Source: Lachnospiraceae bacterium UBA938
Lineage (GTDB): Bacteria; Bacillota; Clostridia; Lachnospirales; Lachnospiraceae
Length of the DNA: 29,660 nucleotides
Assembly: GCA_002293475.1 (NCBI GenBank)
Contig: DBDG01000082.1
Location: forward strand, 1 to 29,660
Reading direction: 5' to 3'
Both the position numbers and the translations under genes were made by a program. The notes under the pieces were generated by a model. That model saw nothing but the letters and a program-made list of their open reading frames with translations, had not been told where the DNA came from and did not search any database. Below, one piece after another: positions 21,330 through 28,419 of the stretch. Numbering within the stretch: position 1 is the first letter of the stretch; the number at the start of each line of letters is the position of its first letter.

Positions 21330-21809
21330 TTATTTTTGCATCGAGCCCTGTATTTTGTTTAGGTCGCGGTTTGCTTTGACGGTGCGTGATAAGTCAATCG
21401 CAAGCGCGCCGATTATGAAAACCAGATATGCTATCACTACTGAGCGGAACATGTCATGATAAGAGTCAGGATGCGGCTCGGTGGCAAAGCTGGTGAGATA
21501 GGTATATAGCAGCGAGAGGATACAGCAAAACATAAAATGAAGGGGAAAAATAGCCCATACCGACAGCTTTTCAAGATATTTGAATAGATTAAGCGGGAAT
21601 ATGGTTAACGTGCATAAAACCAGGCGGTCAAGAAGAAGCAAATAGGGAGAGGCAGTTACGCCATGTTGGGTCCAGGAGAGCGCGACATCCAAGACAGTGA
21701 TAAAAGTAAAAAATACGCAGACAATCACGAACTTGTTACCATATATCATGTAGTTGAAAATAGTATTGTTTTCAATTGATGAGGATATCTTTGCGACAAT
21801 CTTCTTCAT
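21330..21809 (-). CDS. DUF3021-type membrane protein
   Basis: A 159-residue protein with four hydrophobic segments (near 27-46, 56-76, 84-106 and 124-144) and a basic coiled end (RTVKANRDLNKIQGSMQK). ATG at 21809 with GGGAGG, one base after the LytTR stop. Small four-helix DUF3021 proteins are regularly encoded next to stand-alone LytTR regulators and are thought to control them at the membrane. This assignment rests on size, topology and that pairing. Confidence 0.72.
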   Translation of the reverse strand: MKKIVAKISSSIENNTIFNYMIYGNKFVIVCVFFTFITVLDVALSWTQHGVTASPYLLLLDRLVLCTLTIFPLNLFKYLEKLSVWAIFPLHFMFCCILSLLYTYLTSFATEPHPDSYHDMFRSVVIAYLVFIIGALAIDLSRTVKANRDLNKIQGSMQK

Positions 21810-21810
21810 A

Positions 21811-22287
21811 TCAGTTGCTAACCTCCCTTGCTAATTTATGAATAGCAGTCAGCAGGCCATTGCGATAATGTCTGCTGACCACCACCTGCTCGCCATTTAC
21901 CATCTCAGCGGTCAGCCGCATATTTAATCCGGTAGAAACACTCTTGATTTTAAAAATATTACAAAGACAAGTCTTGCTGATCCTTATAAAGCGCCGGTTT
22001 ATCAGGGAGGTTTCAAGGGCAGCCAGTGACAGTGACAGCGTACAGACCTCGTCTGTGGTGTAGACAAAGCTCCTGTCATCTACCCATTCAATATAGAGAA
22101 TATCGTGCAGATCAATATTGCGGGTCGCCCCTTCTTTCTGGCAGAGGAGCACCGAACGTTCACCCTCGCAGATGTGCAGGATCTGTTCAAGAGCCGGAGT
22201 CAGCTCGCGATATTTAATATCGACGTAGTCATCGTCTAGTCCAGGGTTTTTCTGCGCGGTCAGTTTCACTGTCATCATCCTTCCCAT
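21811..22287 (-). CDS. LytTR family DNA-binding regulator
   Basis: Up to 158 residues. The C-terminal 100 residues are a LytTR domain: IDLHDILYIEWVDDRSFVYT, then LAALETSLINRRFIRISKT, and VVVSRHYRNGLLTAI, with the usual FIRI and hydrophobic-N motifs. The N-terminal 50 residues lack a receiver domain, so control must come from the adjacent DUF3021 membrane protein. The start is uncertain: ATG 22287 lacks a ribosome binding site, while GGGAAGG lies just upstream of ATG 22275 and GTG 22269. It likely regulates its own operon. Confidence 0.82.
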   Translation of the reverse strand: MGRMMTVKLTAQKNPGLDDDYVDIKYRELTPALEQILHICEGERSVLLCQKEGATRNIDLHDILYIEWVDDRSFVYTTDEVCTLSLSLAALETSLINRRFIRISKTCLCNIFKIKSVSTGLNMRLTAEMVNGEQVVVSRHYRNGLLTAIHKLAREVSN

Positions 22288-22290
22288 ATT

Positions 22291-22339
22291 AATACATGTA
22301 TTATGGTGATAGAATACGCTGTTTGGTAACGGAAGTCAA
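22291..22339 (-). promoter_or_regulatory. LytTR operon promoter and palindrome
   Basis: On the minus strand TTGACT (22339-22334), 17 bases, TATTCT (22316-22311). The 12-base palindrome AATACATGTATT at 22291-22302 sits at the predicted transcription start and may be an operator. Confidence 0.6.
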
Positions 22340-22388
22340 ACTGTTTTCCTTGAAATGCGAATAGCGGGGCATAAAATGCAAAATAAAG

Positions 22389-22420
22389 AGAACCGCTTAT
22401 CCGGCACGATAAGCGGTTCT
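22389..22420 (-). terminator. Terminator of the sugar ABC operon
   Basis: AGAACCGCTTATC (22389-22401) pairs perfectly with GATAAGCGGTTCT (22408-22420), 13 bp with a 6-base loop. On the minus strand it is followed by CTTTATTTTG, and it lies just after the last gene of that strand. Confidence 0.75.
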
Positions 22421-22437
22421 ATGCTGCTGCAAAAGTG

Positions 22438-22734
22438 CTACAAAATCCCTCTTCCCTTCAAGGTTCCGATGACAAAGAAAAATATAAAAGCAATGATCAG
22501 CAGAATGATAATGATATCCAGCTGCTTTACTGTTAAAGGGATTTTATCATATAGATTTTCCTTTATTCCTTTTGGCGGCCCGGTTTCGGCAGTTACATTA
22601 TTGGGGTCACCGTTGCCGATTTCATGGGAAGCCAAGTTCTGATCTTCGTTTAACAGGTCATTCTTATTATTACGTTCCATCTGCTCATCAGTTTTCATAT
22701 GCTCATCAGTTTTCATATGCTCATCATTTTTCAT
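22438..22734 (-). CDS. Small single-pass membrane protein at the end of the mgl operon
   Basis: A 98-residue protein with ribosome binding site AAAGGATGAG. The N-terminus has a tandem HMKTDE-type repeat (MKNDEHMKTDEHMKTDEQM) coded by an 18-base tandem DNA repeat at about 22682-22733. A polar, Asn/Asp-rich segment follows, then one membrane helix near 73-92 (LDIIIILLIIAFIFFFVIG), and a short basic end. It starts 15 bases after mglC. No family is recognised; it may be an accessory subunit or unrelated. Confidence 0.65.
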   Translation of the reverse strand: MKNDEHMKTDEHMKTDEQMERNNKNDLLNEDQNLASHEIGNGDPNNVTAETGPPKGIKENLYDKIPLTVKQLDIIIILLIIAFIFFFVIGTLKGRGIL

Positions 22735-22748
22735 TTACTCATCCTTTA

Positions 22749-23738
22749 TTACTTCTTCGCGACATATTTACGGATATCAAGAGCAACTGCGACGATGATT
22801 ACGATACCTTGGATGATATAGGTATAGGACGGTTCGAAGCCGACAAACTGCATGGCGATCTTTAAGAGTTCAAAGACCAGGACACCGACCAGGATGCCGG
22901 AGATCCGGCCAATGCCGCCGTTTGTGGAAACCCCGCCGATGGTACAGCCGGCTATCGCCTCCAGTTCATAGCCAAAGCCGATATTGACGGAAGCCCCGCC
23001 GGCTTTGGCACCCAGCAGGAAGCCGGCGATGCCGTATAACGCGCCGGCAGTCGCATAGATAAGGATTTTGGTTTTGGATGTATTGACGCCGCTGACTTCG
23101 GCCGCGTTTTCATTGCCACCGATGGCATACATATTTTTACCGTGACGGGTATGGCCGTAGACAAACCACATAATGATCCCTAGTACAAGGGCAATAACGC
23201 CCAGATAGGGGATCCATTCTACACCGCCAACCGCTCCGGTTGAAAGAGTGGTATAGTCCTTTCTTAATCCGCCGATCGGCTGCGCCCCGGTATAGACTAG
23301 GCATATCCCATAGATTATCGTCTGGGTTCCCAGGGTCGTGATAAAGGGCGGAACTTTTAGCAGGGAAATGATCACGCCGTTAAACGTGCCGAAAAAAGTG
23401 GAGATTAAGATAACCCCCAATAACACTAAGAGAAGGTTAAACTCCGGCATGTCGGGATACACCCGGCCGGTATAATCGGCCCGCTGTAAGAAGGTTGCCC
23501 CCAGACAGGCGGCCAAGCCCACCGCCCGGCCGGCCGACAGGTCGGTACCCTTGGTGATCAGACAGCCCGACACCCCTAGGGCGATAATAAAGCGGACCGC
23601 CGTATTGACAATTAAGTTCCTGGCATTGGCATCGGAAAAAAATCCCGGCCGGATAATGCCGACCACGATAGAAACCAATATCAGCATAATAACAATGGCG
23701 TTATTTAAAAGCGTTGTTTTGATTTTTTTAGTGTTCAT
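22749..23738 (-). CDS. mglC: MglC-like sugar ABC transporter permease
   Basis: A 329-residue membrane protein with about 9-10 hydrophobic segments, the BPD_transp_2 type. Conserved features of galactose/ribose permeases are present: GTDLSAGRAVGL (64-75), FNGVIISLLKVPPFITTLGT, the coupling loop GGNENAAEVSGVNT, and GGVSTNGGIGRISG. Two copies form the channel for MglA. It follows mglA after 14 bases. Substrate class galactose, methyl-galactoside or glucose is inferred from the MglB-like partner. Confidence 0.9.
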   Translation of the reverse strand: MNTKKIKTTLLNNAIVIMLILVSIVVGIIRPGFFSDANARNLIVNTAVRFIIALGVSGCLITKGTDLSAGRAVGLAACLGATFLQRADYTGRVYPDMPEFNLLLVLLGVILISTFFGTFNGVIISLLKVPPFITTLGTQTIIYGICLVYTGAQPIGGLRKDYTTLSTGAVGGVEWIPYLGVIALVLGIIMWFVYGHTRHGKNMYAIGGNENAAEVSGVNTSKTKILIYATAGALYGIAGFLLGAKAGGASVNIGFGYELEAIAGCTIGGVSTNGGIGRISGILVGVLVFELLKIAMQFVGFEPSYTYIIQGIVIIVAVALDIRKYVAKK

Positions 23739-23752
23739 ATTGTTACCTACTT

Positions 23753-25261
23753 TCAGTTTTCAAAGCGTGTCGCCAATTCCATGATTTTTTCCTGCGTCAT
23801 ATCTTCTTTCTCCAAAAAACCGGTAATCTTACCGTCACACATGACCATGACGCGGTCTGCCATCCCGATGATCTCTTGCATCTCAGAACTGATCATAATA
23901 ATGCTTTTCCCACGCTTGGCCAAGTCGGCAATGATCGTGTAGATTTCATATTTGGCTCCGACATCGATCCCCCGGGTCGGTTCATCCATGATGAGGATGT
24001 CCGGGTCGTTGGCCAGCCAGCGGCTGATGATGACCTTTTGCTGGTTGCCGCCGGAGAGCGATTGGATCTGGGTTTTTTCGCTTGGGGTTTTTATATTTAG
24101 TTTTTTAATATTGTTGTGGACTAATGTGTTGATTTTTTTGCTGTCTAGCATGATTAGATATTTAAGATATTTACTCAGGGACGCAATCGCGACATTATCG
24201 GCAATCGATAGCACCCCGAAGATACCCGTTGCCCTTCGTTCTTCCGTCAATAAGGCAATCCCATTGTCAATGGCATCCTTCGGCCGCCGGATCTTGATTC
24301 TTCTGCCTTGATAATTGACCGTTCCGGATATGGATGCCCGTAAGCCGAAGATACCCTCCATCAGCTCTGTCCGCTGGGCACCGACCAGACCGCAGATGCC
24401 TAGGATCTCGCCTTTACGCAGCGTGAAAGCGGCTTCGCGGAAGGATTTGGGGTGGATGGAGGTATAATCCGTTACCGTCAGTACCACCTCGCCCGGCGTG
24501 TTATCTCTTGCGGGGTAGAGGTTGATCATCTGGCGCCCGACCATGTGGGTGATGATCTTGTCGGTCGTCAGTTCCGCCGCCGGCCAGGTCCCGATATACT
24601 TACCGTCCCGCATAATCGTCACTTCATCGGATATCCGCAGGATCTCATCCATCTTATGCGATATATAGACGATCGCACAGCCTTGGTTACGCAGGATATG
24701 AATAATCGAAAATAAGATTTCAACCTCAGCATGGGTCAGTGAAGATGTCGGCTCATCCATGATAATTACCTTGGCTCCCACCGAAATCGCCTTGCCGATC
24801 TCAATCAGCTGCATCTGGGAAACCGAAAGCTCGCCTATTTTACGGCGCGGATCAAACTTAAGGCCGATCCGTTCCAGAGCCGCCTCAGTTTCTCTGTACA
24901 TGCGGGCATGGTCAATCACTTTGATACCGAGCCACTTATAAGGATAGCGGCCGCAGAACATGTTTTCGGCAATGGAGCGCTCGGGAATAGGCTGCAGTTC
25001 CTGGTGAACCATCGCAATCCCCTTTTTCAGCGCATCAAAAGGATTGAGAACCCGGGTCGGCTGGCCGTTTAAAAGGATTTGGCCTTCATCCATCTTATAG
25101 ATGCCAAACAGGCATTTCATCAGGGTTGATTTCCCGGCCCCGTTTTCGCCCATCAGGGCATGTACCGCCCCGGGCCGCAATTTTAAGCTGACCCCGTCCA
25201 AGGCTCTGACACCGGGAAACGATTTACTGATGCCGTTCATTTCTATTAAATATTCAGGCAT
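23753..25261 (-). CDS. mglA: MglA-like sugar ABC transporter ATPase (two ABC domains)
   Basis: A 502-residue tandem ABC ATPase from the ATG at 25261, which has AAGGTG upstream; the GTG at 25270 is within that binding site. Domain 1 has Walker A GENGAGKST (near 36-44), signature LSVSQ and Walker B IIMDEPTSSLT. Domain 2 has a degenerate P-loop (GLVGAQRTEL) as is normal for MglA and RbsA, then signature LSGGNQQKV and Walker B ILIMDEPTRGIDVGAK. It drives the MglC channel. Confidence 0.92.
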   Translation of the reverse strand: MPEYLIEMNGISKSFPGVRALDGVSLKLRPGAVHALMGENGAGKSTLMKCLFGIYKMDEGQILLNGQPTRVLNPFDALKKGIAMVHQELQPIPERSIAENMFCGRYPYKWLGIKVIDHARMYRETEAALERIGLKFDPRRKIGELSVSQMQLIEIGKAISVGAKVIIMDEPTSSLTHAEVEILFSIIHILRNQGCAIVYISHKMDEILRISDEVTIMRDGKYIGTWPAAELTTDKIITHMVGRQMINLYPARDNTPGEVVLTVTDYTSIHPKSFREAAFTLRKGEILGICGLVGAQRTELMEGIFGLRASISGTVNYQGRRIKIRRPKDAIDNGIALLTEERRATGIFGVLSIADNVAIASLSKYLKYLIMLDSKKINTLVHNNIKKLNIKTPSEKTQIQSLSGGNQQKVIISRWLANDPDILIMDEPTRGIDVGAKYEIYTIIADLAKRGKSIIMISSEMQEIIGMADRVMVMCDGKITGFLEKEDMTQEKIMELATRFEN

Positions 25262-25276
25262 TTTCCTCACCTTACT

Positions 25277-25320
25277 TTTTACCGTGCGGCAGCCGAATAG
25301 ATGGCCGCCGCACGGTAAAA
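25277..25320 (-). terminator. Hairpin between mglB and mglA (attenuator or mRNA stabiliser)
   Basis: TTTTACCGTGCGGC (25277-25290) pairs perfectly with GCCGCACGGTAAAA (25307-25320), a 14-bp stem. It lies in the only long gap inside the transporter genes. Such stems commonly keep the binding protein in excess of the membrane parts. Confidence 0.65.
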
Positions 25321-25360
25321 TCAGATTATTATTTTGTTTATGTCATCGTGATCTTTAGTA

Positions 25361-26323
25361 TTAATTAACTTTTTGATAATCTACCCAGATATACTTATCA
25401 ACCGGGTTATCGTTGATAAAGTTAATGGCGGCATCGACAGCACCGTGTGACTGACCGATGTGATCGTTGAGTACTGTACCGGTCATGGTGCCGGCTTCAA
25501 CCATTTCCACACATTCATCCAGAGCGTCAACACCCAGTAAGTAGATGTCTTCGTTGACGACCCGGCCGGCAGCCGTAATGGCTTGTGCGGCACCGAGTGC
25601 CATACCGTCATTGTTGCAGAAGATTACGTCGATCTCGCCACCGAACTGTGCCAAGGCACTGGCAGCCAGTTCCTGACCCTTAGCTTGATCCCAGTCGCCG
25701 CGCTGCTCGAACAGTTTCTCGACGGTGATGCCGGCATCGGTAAGCGCTTTGATGGAAAACTCGGTACGATACTGGGCATCAACATTTTCTGGATCGCCCA
25801 TGATCATGACATACTTTACAATGCCATCGCCGTTGGCATCGCCCTGATCCGGGAGTTCAGCCACGATCTCGCCCTGATAGGTTCCGGACTGACGGGCATC
25901 GGCACCGACGTAGGTGATATTTTCGGAAGCTGCCATGTCTTCAGCGGACGGTTCACGGTTGATATATACGACAGGGATATTGGCCGCTTCCGCTTTTTCG
26001 GTAATAGTCGCGGCAGAAGATGACTGCACTAGGTTAATGATCATAACGTCCATGCCTTGGGCAATGAAGTTATCAACCTGACTGGCCTGGGTCGCCATGT
26101 CGTTGGCAGCATCCATGATGGTGACTTCGTATTTCACCGTATCGGTCTCTAAGGTCTTGAAATAGGCTTCGATCTCATTACGGTACAAAGTCATAAAGTT
26201 GTCATTGAACTGATAAATAGACACCCCTACTTTGTAGGTGTCACCCGAAGCGCAGCCGGACAGCAGCATTACGGACAGTAACATAGATACAGCTACAAAT
26301 ACACTAATAACTCTTTTGAACAT
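25361..26323 (-). CDS. mglB: MglB-like sugar-binding lipoprotein
   Basis: A 320-residue lipoprotein started at the ATG 26323 behind AAGGAGGAT; the longer frame (to 26485) has no ribosome binding site. Signal peptide with lipobox LSGC, Cys24. The type I periplasmic-binding fold follows. The MglB calcium loop is present as DANGDGIVKYVM, and the ligand region as FCNNDGMALGA with GVDALDE. E. coli MglB binds galactose and glucose with the same Ca loop. The 121-base gap upstream (26324-26444) probably carries an internal promoter, but I see no clear boxes. Confidence 0.9.
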   Translation of the reverse strand: MFKRVISVFVAVSMLLSVMLLSGCASGDTYKVGVSIYQFNDNFMTLYRNEIEAYFKTLETDTVKYEVTIMDAANDMATQASQVDNFIAQGMDVMIINLVQSSSAATITEKAEAANIPVVYINREPSAEDMAASENITYVGADARQSGTYQGEIVAELPDQGDANGDGIVKYVMIMGDPENVDAQYRTEFSIKALTDAGITVEKLFEQRGDWDQAKGQELAASALAQFGGEIDVIFCNNDGMALGAAQAITAAGRVVNEDIYLLGVDALDECVEMVEAGTMTGTVLNDHIGQSHGAVDAAINFINDNPVDKYIWVDYQKVN

Positions 26324-26444
26324 GTTTATCCTCCTTGTTTGTGATGTTATTATGTATAGTATGCTACTGATACCTTCATAATGCCATATAAAATTCTTCT
26401 GAGATTCTACAAAAATCTTTTGTCTTTTGTCGAAATATCTTATT

Positions 26445-27467
26445 TTACGTGGTTCCGGAGACAATGTACATCGGTGCTCTGACAATGCGCTCGTCAGTCA
26501 TAATGGTTATTGTCTGCCGCGGGTCGCGGCCGTCCAGCAGGGCATCGGTCACTGCAAATATCAGTTCCGCCTGGGCATGGGCATCGATAACGACGGTTCC
26601 CAGCATTTTCTGCTGGTCAATGGCTGTCAGGCACTCCTGGTTGCCATTGACTCCTACGATGTTGCGAAACTCCGCCCCGTTCGCCGCGACGGCATCCAGC
26701 ACCCCCAGCGCCATGTCGTCGTTATTGCATAGGATCAGCTCGATCTGTGTACCGTAGCGGCCGAAATAGCCTGATGCCAAGGCGGCGGCCTCATCACGGC
26801 TCCAGTTGGCGACTCCGCCGTCCAGTTTCTCCAGCCGGATCCCGGCTTCCAAGATCGTCCGCACGGAGGACTTCGTCCGCAGGACGGCATCCTGATGGCG
26901 GAATTCGCCTTCGATCATGATATACTGAACCGCACCGTCGCCGTTTAGGTCAATCGCGCCGGGATCAGCCTGATAGGCAGCGACCACGATCTGGCCTTCC
27001 ATAGTGCCGTTCATCGCCGCATCGGTCCCGACATAGTAGAGGTGCTCCCATTTTTTCATATCGGCCTCGACCGGCTCGCGGTTGAAGAAGACCACCGGCA
27101 CATCCGCCTCCATCGCTTTGTCGATGACATAGGCGGCACTGGTCCGGTCCACCAGGTTCACGCACAGCACGTCGTAGTCCAAGGCCAGGCTCCGTTCAAT
27201 CTGTCGGTTCTGCGTTGTCTGGCTGCGTTTGGCATCATTCACGTTAAAATAAAACCGCCGCTCCGAGCCGAGCGCGCTGTCATCGGCTAACAGGTTCAGC
27301 CCGTCGATCATCGTCGCCATAAAGGGGTCACTCATATCGTACACGAAGACACCGACCTTCAAAGGCTGATCGGCCCGTTCCCCGGTGTAAGAAAAATAGA
27401 TAAAAGACAGCACTGCTCCGACAAACGTAAATAAGAATATCCCGACAAGCGGTTTGGTGGCTTTCAT
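26445..27467 (-). CDS. Second MglB-like sugar-binding protein, membrane-anchored
   Basis: A 340-residue protein with AGGAGGAC before the ATG at 27467. One N-terminal hydrophobic helix (about 8-27) without a lipobox Cys acts as an anchor or signal. The binding domain has KVGVFVYDMSDPFMATMI, the Ca loop DLNGDGAVQYIM, and LCNNDDMALGVLDAV with GVNGNQE, so it should bind the same sugar class as MglB. It lies between the kinase/third binding protein and mglB. A sensor role with the kinase is likely (inference). Confidence 0.82.
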   Translation of the reverse strand: MKATKPLVGIFLFTFVGAVLSFIYFSYTGERADQPLKVGVFVYDMSDPFMATMIDGLNLLADDSALGSERRFYFNVNDAKRSQTTQNRQIERSLALDYDVLCVNLVDRTSAAYVIDKAMEADVPVVFFNREPVEADMKKWEHLYYVGTDAAMNGTMEGQIVVAAYQADPGAIDLNGDGAVQYIMIEGEFRHQDAVLRTKSSVRTILEAGIRLEKLDGGVANWSRDEAAALASGYFGRYGTQIELILCNNDDMALGVLDAVAANGAEFRNIVGVNGNQECLTAIDQQKMLGTVVIDAHAQAELIFAVTDALLDGRDPRQTITIMTDERIVRAPMYIVSGTT

Positions 27468-27486
27468 CCGGTGTCCTCCTCTGGTT

Positions 27487-28419
27487 TTAATAATGAACAG
27501 CTAGGCCGATCGGAAACAAGACATGAACCAGCGGCTCCTGATACATCTCGGCGGCGGTGACGTCATAGATTTCCAGCTGCCTGTCGATGGCCGTTCCGGT
27601 TTTGACGGTTTCTATGGCAGCTGCTAGGCAGAGGTGGCCGGCTTCAAATTCGCTATAGACGACGAGGCCGGTCAGGCGGCCATTGGCCAGCGGTGCCTTG
27701 GCTTCGTCCACAAATCCGATCCCAAAGAGCATCGCGCCTAGGGGAGCTGTCTCGCACATCGGCACCAGCAGCTCGGGATCTAGGGCGGCGATGGCCGTCC
27801 GCCCGGTTTCCGCGGACGACAGGTATTCCAGCGGCGTTTCATGGAAGCGGACACTGAAAGGAATCTGATGTTCGGAAAGCACGGCTTTGATGCCCTCCAG
27901 CCGCCGGCTGTGGGAAGCGTTGCTATAGAGCGGGAGCAGGATCTGGCAAAAAGCGCTGTCGTTCGCGGCGATCTGTTCGCCCAGGCGTCTGCCCAGCGCA
28001 AGGTCATCCGCGCCGACATGGGGATGGATGGTGGTCAGCGTTTCCAGTGGCAGTCCGTAGGTTACGAGCACCGGCAGCTGCCGGCTGTTCAGGTAAGACG
28101 TGACGGCGGCGCTGTCCTCGGCATATATCACCACCGCATCGGCTTGGTTTTCCAGCTCCCGCCGCAGATATTCCAGCTGTCTGGTTCCGTCGTGGGCGGT
28201 ATAGCCGGTCGCTATCCGCAGGTCGACATTTAAGTCCACGGCGGCCTGCTCAAGGCCTTTCATAAAACGGTCGCCGGAAGCATACACCAAAACGGAGACA
28301 TTGTACACCTGCGGCGGTTCCGCCGCCCGGGTGTTCTGGTACAGGGCCGCCAGCAGCAAGGCGGCGGCAGCTATCAGCAGTAAAAGCGCTACAAGCCGGT
28401 CGCTACGCAGTTTCATCAT
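27487..28419 (-). CDS. Third sugar-binding-like protein, membrane-anchored, divergent
   Basis: A 310-residue protein from the ATG at 28419 (AAAGGAGGAAC upstream); the open frame continues into the kinase gene. It has an N-terminal membrane helix (near 10-28), then a type I binding fold (VYNVSVLVYASGDRFMKGLEQAA, ADAVVIYAED, VGADDLALGRRLGEQIAAND). The MglB calcium loop and the CNND motif are missing, so its ligand may differ or it may only signal. It overlaps the kinase by 17 bases, implying coupled translation and joint function, as in extracellular sensor pairs for YesM-type kinases (inference). Confidence 0.75.
   Translation of the reverse strand: MMKLRSDRLVALLLLIAAAALLLAALYQNTRAAEPPQVYNVSVLVYASGDRFMKGLEQAAVDLNVDLRIATGYTAHDGTRQLEYLRRELENQADAVVIYAEDSAAVTSYLNSRQLPVLVTYGLPLETLTTIHPHVGADDLALGRRLGEQIAANDSAFCQILLPLYSNASHSRRLEGIKAVLSEHQIPFSVRFHETPLEYLSSAETGRTAIAALDPELLVPMCETAPLGAMLFGIGFVDEAKAPLANGRLTGLVVYSEFEAGHLCLAAAIETVKTGTAIDRQLEIYDVTAAEMYQEPLVHVLFPIGLAVHY

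Noticed and set aside
26324..26485. N-terminal extension of MglB to 26485
   Set aside because: The extension lacks a ribosome binding site and would bury the signal peptide and lipobox that follow ATG 26323.
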